A DNA stretch of 64,000 bases from Azorhizobium doebereinerae UFLA1-100 (GTDB taxonomy: Bacteria > Pseudomonadota > Alphaproteobacteria > Rhizobiales > Xanthobacteraceae): NCBI RefSeq assembly GCF_000473085.1, contig NZ_AXBA01000021.1, positions 62,001-126,000 of the forward strand, read 5' to 3'. The position numbers were made by a program, and so were the translations under genes. Under the pieces are notes generated by a model. It made no database searches. It had not been told where the DNA came from and saw only the letters and a list, made by a program, of their open reading frames with translations. Shown piece by piece: positions 54,323 to 62,549 of the stretch. Within the stretch, counting starts at the first letter, position 1. Each line of letters opens with the position of its first letter.

Positions 54323-54347
54323 CGGTTTCTGTTCACATCCCGGAAAC
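54323..54347. promoter_or_regulatory. Candidate IclR operator upstream of the dioxygenase
   Basis: GGTTTC-N13-GAAACC is a perfect 6-bp inverted repeat, and its spacer contains TGTTCACAT (54329-54337), also found at 52586. It lies between the IclR stop and the dioxygenase start. Confidence 0.6.
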
Positions 54348-54376
54348 CCTTGCGGCACCTGGCTGCGGCACCCCGA

Positions 54377-55183
54377 TCAGGAGGCCAGGCGCTGCTCGAA
54401 CAGCGACGCGCCGACGCAGCGCGCGCTCTCGCACAGGCCGGGCAGGATGCGGGCGAGCCGCTCGCTTCTCAGCCGCGCGGCGGGGGCGATGATGCTGATC
54501 GCGCCGATCGCCCGTCCGCCGACGTCGCGCACCGGCACCGCCACCACGCGGCGCCCGGCCCCGACTAGGCTGTCCTCGACCAGATGGCCCTTCGCCCGCG
54601 CCGTCTGGATCCCGCGCCGCACCAGATCCTCGGTGCACCCCCAACCGGCGAACCGCTCCGCATTCTCGCCGAGCACCGCATTGATCCGCGCCTCGCTCAT
54701 GTAGGCAAGCATGACCCGCCCGCCGATGCTGACCCCGAGCGGGCGGCGCGCCCCGACATGCACGCCACGGGCCTGGATCGGCCAGGAGCCGAAGCGGCGC
54801 TCGGCATAGACCGAGTCGTTGTGCGAGGGCACCGACAGGAACACCGAATCCCCCGTGGTCCGCGCCAGATCTTCGAGCATGGGCACGGCGATGCGGGTGA
54901 TCGGACAGCGATTGAAGGGGGCAACGCCCAGCCAGGCCGCCTCGGAGCTCAAGCGGTAGCGCTGCGAGCCATATGCGCGCTCGACGATGCCCTCCTGCTC
55001 CATCGCCTTGAGGATGCGGTGCGCCGTCGGATGCGGCAGCTTCAGCGCGCCGGCGATGTCGACGAGCTTCTCGCCTTCGTGATCGCCGCCCGCCAGCAGC
55101 CGCATGATGGCGAAGGATCGCCGGATACACTGCGTTCCGGTGACGGTTCCCAGCGGAGCGGCGGTCGCTTCCTGCTGCCTCAT
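54377..55183 (-). CDS. IclR-family transcriptional regulator
   Basis: This is a 268-residue regulator with an N-terminal winged helix (IRRSFAIMRLLAGG...DIAGALKLPHPTAHRILKAMEQEG) and a C-terminal IclR effector domain. IclR proteins commonly control aromatic catabolism as activators or repressors. It lies 45 bases after the GntR gene on the same strand, so the two may be co-transcribed, and upstream of the dioxygenase. Two sites sharing TGTTCACAT flank its likely targets. Confidence 0.92.
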   Translation of the reverse strand: MRQQEATAAPLGTVTGTQCIRRSFAIMRLLAGGDHEGEKLVDIAGALKLPHPTAHRILKAMEQEGIVERAYGSQRYRLSSEAAWLGVAPFNRCPITRIAVPMLEDLARTTGDSVFLSVPSHNDSVYAERRFGSWPIQARGVHVGARRPLGVSIGGRVMLAYMSEARINAVLGENAERFAGWGCTEDLVRRGIQTARAKGHLVEDSLVGAGRRVVAVPVRDVGGRAIGAISIIAPAARLRSERLARILPGLCESARCVGASLFEQRLAS

Positions 55184-55228
55184 TGTGCTTCCTCCAGTTT
55201 GCGCCGCCTTTTCGGCTGGCTGCTTTTC

Positions 55229-55876
55229 TCAGACGAACTCGGAATCCAGAAGGAGGCGGGTCGTGAGCTGCAAATGCGCGCTCAGGGCCTCACAGGCAGC
55301 GTCGGCATTGCGCGCCAGCACCAAATTCATGATCTCGCGATGCTCGATCTCGATGTCGCGCTCGAAACGGACCCGCGGCAGCAGCATGCGCCGGTAACGC
55401 TCCGCCTGGACGTAGAGCTGGTCCCGCAGGCGCAGCCACCACAGGCTGTCGCAAGCCGACACCAGGTCATCGTGAAACTGCGCGTGCAGGCGCGGCCAGT
55501 CGGGATGGGCCCGTCCTTCGGGGGTGGCGCCGGTACGCGACAGGCGATGCCATGTCGCGAGAATCCGCGCCTCCCAGTCGAAATCCCCCAGGGCGATGGA
55601 TCGGCGCAGGCAACGCGCCTCGATGTCGATTCTCACTTCGGTCAAATCGATCAGATCGTGCCGTGACACCGGCGCAACGCTGAAGCCCCGCTGCGGCATG
55701 GCGTCGACCAGACGCTCCGACGTCAGGCGGGACAGAACCTCGCGCACCGCGCTGGCGCTGACTTCGAAATTCTGCGCCAGGGCATCGATCGCAAGCTTCG
55801 CGCCGGGGGCGTATCCCCCGTTCAGGAGCTCTTCTTTCAGGTCGCTGTAAAGGACAGCGGTTTTGCTGATCGCCAT
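55229..55876 (-). CDS. GntR-family (FCD) transcriptional regulator
   Basis: This is a 215-residue GntR regulator with a winged helix (KEELLNGGYAPGAKLAIDALAQNFEVSASAVREVLSRLTSERLV) and an FCD ligand domain. FCD metal-type histidines are present, for example in HAQFHDDL and IEHREIM. It is divergent from the DUF3500-HpaG-HpaH-HpaI operon. Two 12-bp AT palindromes lie 48-76 bases upstream of its start and are probable operators. The ATG at 55876 gives the family length. Confidence 0.9.
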   Translation of the reverse strand: MAISKTAVLYSDLKEELLNGGYAPGAKLAIDALAQNFEVSASAVREVLSRLTSERLVDAMPQRGFSVAPVSRHDLIDLTEVRIDIEARCLRRSIALGDFDWEARILATWHRLSRTGATPEGRAHPDWPRLHAQFHDDLVSACDSLWWLRLRDQLYVQAERYRRMLLPRVRFERDIEIEHREIMNLVLARNADAACEALSAHLQLTTRLLLDSEFV

Positions 55877-55923
55877 TCGCTCTCCCCCTGCGCGAGGCCA
55901 GCCGCGACCATTACTCAACCATA

Positions 55924-55952
55924 AAATATATATTTCAGTCAAAATATATTTT
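55924..55952. promoter_or_regulatory. Paired AT palindromes, candidate GntR operator
   Basis: AAATATATATTT (55924-55935) and AAAATATATTTT (55941-55952) are both perfect 12-bp palindromes, 17 bases centre to centre, and each runs into TTTCAG. They form an AT island in a GC-rich genome inside the divergent GntR/DUF3500 promoter region. Confidence 0.65.
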
Positions 55953-56076
55953 CAGGCTGCATGTCCATGTTTGGCCGGTGACTGCCGGTTTTTCCGGAAT
56001 ATGGAAGATTTCCCGGGTATCGCTTGCCCGCTGCCGAACCCGCGGTCCTTGATGCGGACCGAAGGAAGAGGCGTTC

Positions 56077-57312
56077 ATGACTTCGACGAACTATCGCAGC
56101 TACCTCCTGTCCGAAAGCTACGACAGGGTCGGCAAATCGCATGGGCTCGACCCCGTCACCTATTCGCAGCCCGTCCTGGCCACGCCCCAGGCGGTCGCGT
56201 TGAAGGCGCAATGGGACAGGCTGCAGGACGAACCCTTCCGCGGCATTACCCATGACGGCACCCCGGAAGCGGGATTGTTCGAGCTGGCGGACGAGGACTT
56301 CGACATCGGGCTCGCCGTCTCGGCGATGGAGGCGATGCTCGCGACCATGACGGAGGCCGAGCGCGCCGCGGCGCGAAAGCCCGTCGATTCCCGCAACTGG
56401 CGTGGCTGGTACAACCCTGAGCTCGTCTTCAATACCGAAGGTGTTCGGCTGGAGAATCTGTCCGAGGCGTCGCGGGACTGTTTCTGGGACGTTCTGGCCT
56501 CCTGCACATCGGCGCGCGGATTCCAGAAGATTCGCCAGTTGATGAAGGCAAACCTCTTCCTCGGTGAGCTCTACGGGCTCACCAACATCATGAACCAGTG
56601 GTCCTACCATTTCGAAGTCTTCGGAACGCCCTCGCTCGCCGAGCCCTGGGGGTGGCACATCTACGGCCATCACGTCGGCTTCAACGTCTTCATGCTCGGC
56701 CGGCAGATGGTGATTTCGCCGACCTTCATGGGCACCGAGCCAAATGAAATCGTGCTCAAGAGCGGCGAGTTCTACGCCATGTTCAAGGACGAGGAGGCGC
56801 AGGGCCTCGCCTTGATGCAGTCGCTCACGCCCGAGCTGCAGGAGCGCGCGACGATCTTCAAGCGGATGGAAGACCCGGCGATGCCGGCCTGGCGTTTCAA
56901 CTTCGCCGACCAGCGCCATCTGGGCGGTGCCTTCCAGGACAACCGGATCATCCCGCTCGAGGGCGTGCCCGCCGCGGACTTCTCCCGGGCACAGCGGCAG
57001 GCTCTGCTCGATCTGTGCGAAACCTTTCACGTCCATTGGCCCGATGGTCCCCGCCATGCCCGGATGCGGCTGATCGAGAAGCACCTCGATCGCACGTACT
57101 GGAGCTGGATCGGCGGGCACGGCGACGACGATCCGTTCTATTTCCACATCCAGTCTCCGGTCGTGATGCTGGAGTTCGACCACCACAGCGGCATGTGGTT
57201 GAGCAATTCCCACCCCGCGAAATTCCATGTCCACGTCATCAGCCGCATCCCGAACGGCAACGACTACGGCAAGGCGCTTCTCGCGCTCCATCATTCGGGA
57301 AGGGCCCGCTGA
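56077..57312 (+). CDS. DUF3500-family protein
   Basis: This is a 411-residue protein of the DUF3500 family, whose biochemical function is not established. Family marks are the Trp/His-rich WGWHIYGHHVGFNVFM segment near residue 190, the acidic ELADEDFDIGLA region and the C-terminal EFDHHSGMW...FHVHVISRIPNGNDYGKALL block. The clustered histidines suggest metal binding. No signal peptide was seen. It heads the plus-strand operon with HpaG/H/I-like enzymes, 49 bases before the FAH-family gene, so it probably belongs to the same pathway. GAAGGAAGAGG precedes the ATG. Confidence 0.82.
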   Translation: MTSTNYRSYLLSESYDRVGKSHGLDPVTYSQPVLATPQAVALKAQWDRLQDEPFRGITHDGTPEAGLFELADEDFDIGLAVSAMEAMLATMTEAERAAARKPVDSRNWRGWYNPELVFNTEGVRLENLSEASRDCFWDVLASCTSARGFQKIRQLMKANLFLGELYGLTNIMNQWSYHFEVFGTPSLAEPWGWHIYGHHVGFNVFMLGRQMVISPTFMGTEPNEIVLKSGEFYAMFKDEEAQGLALMQSLTPELQERATIFKRMEDPAMPAWRFNFADQRHLGGAFQDNRIIPLEGVPAADFSRAQRQALLDLCETFHVHWPDGPRHARMRLIEKHLDRTYWSWIGGHGDDDPFYFHIQSPVVMLEFDHHSGMWLSNSHPAKFHVHVISRIPNGNDYGKALLALHHSGRAR

Positions 57313-57361
57313 TGGCGTCTTCGGTCACGCGAGATGATCCCCACCTGCTGCGGGGGATCGC

Positions 57362-58216
57362 ATGAACCTCGTCTCCTTCACCGCCAATGGCGAGGCGTAC
57401 TGGGGCGTGGCGGTCGGCGGGGGCGTCCTTGCCCTTTCGCCCATGTTTCCGCAGCATGCGACGCTGAGGAGCGTGATCGCCGCCGACGCGATCCCCGAGG
57501 TTCTTGCCGCCGCCGAGGGTCAGGCGCCGAGCCATGGGCCGGGCGAGTTCGTCCTGGCGATCCCGGTGCCCGACCCCGAGAAGATCATCTGCGTCGGCGT
57601 GAACTTCCCGGACCGCAACGCTGAATACAGGGACGGCCAGGAGGCTCCGCCCTTCATGTCGCTGTTTCCGCGGTTCGCGCGCAGCTTCGTGGCGGCTGAT
57701 CAGCCGCTGATCCGTCCACCGGAGAGCGCGCAGCTCGACTATGAAGGCGAGATCGCCGTCGTGATCGGCAGGGGCGGCCGCCGCATCGGCGAAGCCGAGG
57801 CGCTGTCCCATATCGCCGGGCTGACGCTCTGCAACGAGGGCACCGTCCGCGACTGGGTGCGGCACGCGAAATTCAACGTGACGCAGGGCAAGAACTGGGA
57901 CCGCTCGGGCGCGCTCGGGCCCTGGCTCGTGCCGTTCACCGATCCCGCGCAGATCCTCGACGTGAAGATCGAGACACGGGTGAACGGCGAACTGCGCCAG
58001 TCGGACCGGACGGGACGGATGCTGTTCCCTGTGGCGCGGCAGATCGCCTACATCTCCACCTTCACCACGCTCGTGCCCGGCGACATCATCGTCACCGGCA
58101 CGCCCACCGGCGCCGGCGCGCGCTTTGATCCGCCCCTCTGGCTCAAGCCGGGCGACGTGGTGGAGGTCACGGGCGAGGGCATCGGCACGCTGACGAACGG
58201 GGTGGCGGACGAATGA
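57362..58216 (+). CDS. FAH-family isomerase/decarboxylase, HpaG-like
   Basis: This is a 284-residue FAH-family protein. Blocks are ICVGVNFPDRNAEY, the metal E-x-E in LDYEGEIAVVIG, GKNWDRSGALGPW and PGDIIVTGTPTGAG. In the homoprotocatechuate pathway HpaG decarboxylates 5-oxopent-3-ene-1,2,5-tricarboxylate and isomerises the product. Its position directly before hydratase and aldolase genes fits that role. It overlaps the hydratase by 4 bases (ATGA). Confidence 0.88.
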   Translation: MNLVSFTANGEAYWGVAVGGGVLALSPMFPQHATLRSVIAADAIPEVLAAAEGQAPSHGPGEFVLAIPVPDPEKIICVGVNFPDRNAEYRDGQEAPPFMSLFPRFARSFVAADQPLIRPPESAQLDYEGEIAVVIGRGGRRIGEAEALSHIAGLTLCNEGTVRDWVRHAKFNVTQGKNWDRSGALGPWLVPFTDPAQILDVKIETRVNGELRQSDRTGRMLFPVARQIAYISTFTTLVPGDIIVTGTPTGAGARFDPPLWLKPGDVVEVTGEGIGTLTNGVADE

Positions 58217-59031
58217 ACATCACCCTTTCCCCGGGCGACATCGAGGCGGCCGGCGAGGCCCTGTTTCAGGCTGAGCGTGCGAACAGCCAGATCGGGCTGC
58301 TGTCGCTGAAGCATCCGGGCATGACGCTGGACGACGCCTATGCGGTGCAGGCTGCCCTGGTCGCGCGCAAGCGCGCCTCCGGGCTCGGCGTGATCGGCTG
58401 GAAGATCGGCCTCACCTCCCGCGCCATGCAGCAGGCCCTGAACATCACCACTCCCGACTCCGGCATCCTGCTCGCCGACATGGCGTTCGAGAGCGGCGCG
58501 ACCATTCCCGCCGGGCGCTTCATCCAGCCACGGATCGAGGCCGAGATCGCCTTCATCATGAAGGCGCCGCTGGCCGGCAGGCAGGTGACGCGGAACGACG
58601 TGCTCGCCGCCACCGGGCACATCGCCCCGGCGCTCGAGATCCTCGACACCCGCATCCTGCGCGCGGATCCCGACACGGGCGTCACCCGCAAGATCCAGGA
58701 CACGGTGTCCGACAATGCGGCGAACGCCGGGATCGTGCTCGGGCCGCAGCGCCATGCGCCGGGAGACGTCGACCTGCGCTGGATCGGCGCCATCGTGAAA
58801 CGCGACGGCGTGGTCGAGGAGACGGGCCTCGGCGCCGGCGTTCTCGATGACCCGGTGACCGGCATCCTGTGGCTCGTGCATCGGCTCGCCGACTACGGGC
58901 AGGGGATCGCCGCGGGCGGGGTGGTGCTCTCGGGCAGCTTCATCCGCCCCATCGAGGCCCCGCCCGGCAGCAGCTTCGACGCCGATTTCGGCCCGTTCGG
59001 CCGCCTGACCCTCAGCTTTTCGGGGAATTGA
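58213..59031 (+). CDS. hpaH: 2-oxo-hept-3-ene-1,7-dioate hydratase-like enzyme
   Basis: This is a 272-residue hydratase of the HpaH/MhpD group. It adds water to a 2-oxo-3-enoate to give the 4-hydroxy-2-oxo acid cut by the next enzyme. The family blocks are GWKIGLTSRAMQ, the metal-binding RIEAEIAFIM (E-x-E) and the internal LEILDTRI segment. The TVSDNAANAGIVLG block is typical of HpaH. One base separates it from the aldolase gene. Confidence 0.92.
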   Translation: MNITLSPGDIEAAGEALFQAERANSQIGLLSLKHPGMTLDDAYAVQAALVARKRASGLGVIGWKIGLTSRAMQQALNITTPDSGILLADMAFESGATIPAGRFIQPRIEAEIAFIMKAPLAGRQVTRNDVLAATGHIAPALEILDTRILRADPDTGVTRKIQDTVSDNAANAGIVLGPQRHAPGDVDLRWIGAIVKRDGVVEETGLGAGVLDDPVTGILWLVHRLADYGQGIAAGGVVLSGSFIRPIEAPPGSSFDADFGPFGRLTLSFSGN

Positions 59032-59032
59032 C

Positions 59033-59809
59033 ATGCCCGCACCCGTCAATCGCCTGAAGCAACGCCTCGCCCGCGGGGAGGTCACGCACGGCATCTGGGT
59101 CGGTCTCGCCGATCCCTACCTGGCCGAGATCGCCGCGACCGCAGGCTTCGACTGGCTGCTGATCGACGGCGAGCATGCACCGAACGACATCCGCTCGCTC
59201 TCCGCGCAGGTCGCGGCGGTGCGGGGATCGGCCAGCGATGCGGTGATCCGCCTGCCCGATGACGATGCGGCGAAGATCAAGCAGGCGCTCGATATCGGGG
59301 CGCAGACGCTGCTGATCCCGATGATCGAGAGTGCAGCGCAGGCCGAGCACGCGCTGAGGGCCAGCCTCTATCCGCCGCTCGGCTTCAGGGGCGTGGGGTC
59401 GGCGCTCGCACGCGCCTCGCGCTTTGCCGCGATCCCGGATTATCTCGCCACGGCGAACGACCAGATCTGCCTGATGGTGCAGGTGGAAAGCCGCGCCGGC
59501 CTCGCCGCGCTCGACGACATCCTTGCCGTCGAGCGGCTGGACGCGGTGTTCATCGGACCCTCGGATCTCGCCGCCGACATGGGCCATCTGGGCCGGCCGG
59601 GCCATCCCGCGGTCCAGCAGGCCGTGCTCGACGCGATCCGCCGCATCCGGGCGGCAGGCAAGGCGCCGGGCGTGCTGACGACGGATCCCGACTTCATCGC
59701 AGCCTGTAGGGAAGCCGGCGCGACTTTCGTGGGCGTCGGCATCGACGTCACGCTGTTCGCCTCGGCGTTGCGCGGGCTGGCAGGGAGATACTGCGCCGCC
59801 GGCTCATGA
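59033..59809 (+). CDS. hpaI: 4-hydroxy-2-oxoheptanedioate aldolase-like (HpaI) class II aldolase
   Basis: This is a 258-residue HpcH/HpaI aldolase. It should split a 4-hydroxy-2-oxo acid into pyruvate and an aldehyde (succinate semialdehyde for HpaI). Blocks are GIWVGLADPYLAEIAATAGFDWLLIDGEHAPND (His base), PLGFRGVGSALARAS with the conserved Arg, VQVESRAG with metal Glu, and FIGPSDLAADMG with metal Asp. It ends the enzyme run of the operon. Confidence 0.93.
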   Translation: MPAPVNRLKQRLARGEVTHGIWVGLADPYLAEIAATAGFDWLLIDGEHAPNDIRSLSAQVAAVRGSASDAVIRLPDDDAAKIKQALDIGAQTLLIPMIESAAQAEHALRASLYPPLGFRGVGSALARASRFAAIPDYLATANDQICLMVQVESRAGLAALDDILAVERLDAVFIGPSDLAADMGHLGRPGHPAVQQAVLDAIRRIRAAGKAPGVLTTDPDFIAACREAGATFVGVGIDVTLFASALRGLAGRYCAAGS

Positions 59810-59991
59810 GGCCCGCGCCGACCTGAAACCGGCGAAGGCACCGCGCCTTCGCCTCGCCGCCATCACGCACATCACCCGGGCAACCGGGGCGCTCGGGCAT
59901 GCTCCGGCATGCAGCTCGAACGATGGCGTGCGTCCGTTTGCCGAGCCGCCGGGTGGGGATCGCGGCTCGTCGTCTTCGAGGGAGGAAATAT

Positions 59992-61119
59992 ATGAAATAT
60001 AATAATCTTTTTGCAGGGCTCCTGCTCGCTGCAGTGTTTGCGGAGCCGTCCTTCGCCGGCGAGCCGGCCGCTCAGGAGCCCGCGGCGGCGGGAAGCGAGC
60101 AGAATACGGAGGGGCACCGGGAGCAATCCATTGCCACGGTGAATTTCCAGCGCGCCTTCGGTCCTGCCGGCTTGCTGACCATCTGGAGCAGCAACGAGCT
60201 GTTCGGCGTTACGCAGACCCGCATCAACAACGAGCTCGCGCACTATGTGGCGAGCGAGACCACGGGCATCACCACGGGATACCGTGACAACGTGACGACC
60301 TACCAGATCCCGATCTCGGCATTGATCGGCCTGTCCGACGGCCATTCGATGCTCTATTTCGACCTCAGCCTGAATGCGAGCCGGTCCTCGAAGAACCTGA
60401 CGTATTCGACCGGGACGATCGGGGCCCTGACGGCCGAATATCTGAACATGCCGACCAGCAATCTCGCATGGGGCATCGGCGCCATGGTGCAGACGGTGGA
60501 TACCAACCTCAAGCAGAACGATGGCTCCGTTGACGCGCCTTCGGGGGGGATCCGCGCCGACCTGCTCTACAAGATCTCCGACAACTGGGCCGTCTCGAAC
60601 CGCATCGTCGCGCTGTGGGGCGACGCGGAGACCAATATCCCTTTGCCGTTCGGAACGCTCCGCAACGATCCGAACACCTCGATGGTCTACTGGCAGGGGG
60701 ACTTCGTCGGCACCTTTTCCAACAAGGACTTCGGCGTCATCACGCCGGGCTGGCTGGTGCACCCGCGCCTCGGCATCGTCGCCGAGCGTTCGACGCAGAA
60801 CGAGAGCAGGAACAGCTTCGGCGCCATCTCCGATCGGATCACGATCGACTACAGCTCGATGCTGGCGACCGTGCGCATCGAACGCCCGTCCTACGGAACC
60901 AGCGCGTGGGTTCCGCAATTGGAAGTCGGCGTCCAGCACGAATTCCCGAATTCGTATTCAAGCTATGCCGGCGAGAATGATTATATCTATTCGTCGCTCG
61001 GGCTCGGCATTCGCTTGAACAAGCCGACATTCCTCAATTTCAACTACGTCCGATACGATGGGTTCGATGGAAATGTCCGCAACCAGGTCTTCAAGACGAT
61101 CTGGGCGATGACATTTTGA
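59992..61119 (+). CDS. Outer-membrane beta-barrel protein of the aromatic block
   Basis: This is a 375-residue secreted protein. The signal peptide ends near EPSFA-GEPAAQ, followed by a short Ala/Glu linker and then alternating strands rich in Tyr, Asn, Ser and Thr to a C-terminal Phe (WAMTF), the outer-membrane barrel signature. It resembles autotransporter or meta-pathway-porin-like barrels. A channel for aromatic uptake is inferred from its place 182 bases after hpaI. GGGAGGAAATAT gives a strong ribosome-binding site. Base composition is lower in GC than most of the window. Confidence 0.72.
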   Translation: MKYNNLFAGLLLAAVFAEPSFAGEPAAQEPAAAGSEQNTEGHREQSIATVNFQRAFGPAGLLTIWSSNELFGVTQTRINNELAHYVASETTGITTGYRDNVTTYQIPISALIGLSDGHSMLYFDLSLNASRSSKNLTYSTGTIGALTAEYLNMPTSNLAWGIGAMVQTVDTNLKQNDGSVDAPSGGIRADLLYKISDNWAVSNRIVALWGDAETNIPLPFGTLRNDPNTSMVYWQGDFVGTFSNKDFGVITPGWLVHPRLGIVAERSTQNESRNSFGAISDRITIDYSSMLATVRIERPSYGTSAWVPQLEVGVQHEFPNSYSSYAGENDYIYSSLGLGIRLNKPTFLNFNYVRYDGFDGNVRNQVFKTIWAMTF

Positions 61120-61503
61120 CCACCGGCCTCCGCCGGGCGAGCAACGTCATGGGCGAGCTCGTCCAGGGCCGCTTTGGCGTCCGGCATCGTCCGCGTCACA
61201 TGGAGACGGGCGGCAACCGCACGGTCGCGGGTGCCGCCCGCCATCGTTTCCGTCGCCGCGTGCTTGGCCGGGCGAGGAGGGCGGCCAAGGCGGCAGGGGT
61301 CGTGGGTGAACGCCCCCTGGGACGCCTTCCGGAAGACGCATCGCGTTCGCTAGGTGGCGTCACAGCCGAGGCGCCGCTTGCAAGGGCCAAAGGGGGCGTG
61401 CGATCGCGCCCGCCACGCCGCAGCGCCGTGCAGATGCACGCGCAACCAAACAAAACCGTGCCACATCAAGACATTCCGCAGCTCAAGCTCGCGTAGCGCG
61501 AGT
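61120..61503. other. Gene-free stretch between the outer-membrane gene and tRNA-Glu
   Basis: No gene was recognised in these 384 bases. A minus-strand frame of about 100 codons is open from about 61350 to 61044, but it resembles no family and runs into the neighbouring gene antisense. No copy of the tRNA 3' end and no integrase remnant was seen. Confidence 0.5.
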
Positions 61504-61578
61504 GGCGCTCCCAAGGGGAATCGAACCCCTGTTTTCGCCGTGAGAGGGCGACGTCCTAGACCGCTAGACGATGGGAGC
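61504..61578 (-). tRNA. tRNA-Glu (CTC anticodon)
   Basis: The reverse strand folds as a cloverleaf. The acceptor GCTCCCA pairs with TGGGAGC, the anticodon stem TCGCC/GGCGA encloses loop CTCTCAC with anticodon CTC, and the T arm is AGGGG-TTCGATT-CCCCT. A G discriminator and an encoded CCA (61504-61506 on the plus strand) follow. The D arm CGTCTAGCGGT matches bacterial tRNA-Glu. Its 3' end points toward the aromatic block. Confidence 0.95.
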
Positions 61579-61723
61579 GTGCGCGGAAGGCGCTCTTCAT
61601 ATCCGCAACAGCTCGATGCATCAAGCCCTTCCGCAGGCCATCCACATGCATCGCGGACTGGGGCTTGCGGCCGACAAGGCCGAGGCGCCGCCGGTGCCGG
61701 GCCCGCCCGCCGAAGGGCCGGGT

Positions 61724-62440
61724 TCAGGCCGGGCGGGGGCGGGTGCCGAACAGGGCGCTGCCGACGCGCACATGGGTTGCCCCCTGGTGGATCGCCACCT
61801 CGAAGTCCGCGCTCATGCCCATGGAGAGCCCGGGCAGGCCGTTGCGCCGGGCGATCTCGGCCAGCAAGGCGAAGTGCGGCGCCGGAACATCCTCCACCGG
61901 CGGGATGCACATCAGCCCGCGCACATCGAGGCCGGCCTTGTCACGGCATTCGGTGATGAAGGCGTCCGCCGCCTCGGGCAGCACGCCGGCCTTCTGCGGC
62001 TCGGCCCCGGTGTTCACCTGGATGAAGACCGGCAGGCGCCGGCCCTGGCGGGTCATTTCCTCAGCCAGGGCATAGGCGATCTTCGGCCGGTCCACGGTAT
62101 GGATGACGTCGAACAATTCCACCGCCTCGGCAGCCTTGTTGGATTGCAGGGGCCCGATGAGGTGGAGTTCCAGCCCCGCCTGCCGTTGCCGCAACCCAGG
62201 CCACTTGTCCCGCGTCTCCTGCACCCGGTTCTCGCCGAACACCCGCTGGCCGGCGGCGATTATTGGCCAGATTTCCTCCGCCCCGAAGGTCTTGGAGACC
62301 GCGATGAGGGTCGCGGCGCCCACCGGGCGGGCGGCGTCGCGGCAGGCCTGATCCATTGCGGCGCGGATATCGGCGAGCCGCGCGGCGGCGCCCCCAGCGG
62401 GCGCGGGTGCGGGGGCCGAAGGGTGCTCCACCTGGGTCAT
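61724..62440 (-). CDS. YggS/PLPBP-family PLP-homeostasis protein
   Basis: This is a 238-residue cytoplasmic PLP-binding protein of the YggS/PROSC family, involved in vitamin B6 homeostasis rather than catalysis. The PLP Lys lies in LIAVSKTFGAEEI. GENRVQE, HLIGPLQSNK and SMGMSADFEVAIHQGATHVRVGSALFG are the family blocks. The start at 62440 is favoured by GGAG six bases upstream; ATGs at 62446 and 62458 are also in frame. It is divergent from the diguanylate cyclase gene. Confidence 0.94.
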   Translation of the reverse strand: MTQVEHPSAPAPAPAGGAAARLADIRAAMDQACRDAARPVGAATLIAVSKTFGAEEIWPIIAAGQRVFGENRVQETRDKWPGLRQRQAGLELHLIGPLQSNKAAEAVELFDVIHTVDRPKIAYALAEEMTRQGRRLPVFIQVNTGAEPQKAGVLPEAADAFITECRDKAGLDVRGLMCIPPVEDVPAPHFALLAEIARRNGLPGLSMGMSADFEVAIHQGATHVRVGSALFGTRPRPA

Positions 62441-62549
62441 GCCCATCTCCACATGCATTCCACTTGCGCTCCCTTTTGCACCGAGAATTGGCTAGAAAGA
62501 AAGCCGTATCTACCGTTTCGCCGCGGCGGGAGAAGGGACGTTCCGGGGG

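Noticed and set aside
61044-61350. Minus-strand frame of about 100 codons near the tRNA as an integrase or regulator remnant
   Set aside because: The translated sequence shows no family motif and overlaps the 3' end of the outer-membrane gene. It was kept only as gene-free sequence.
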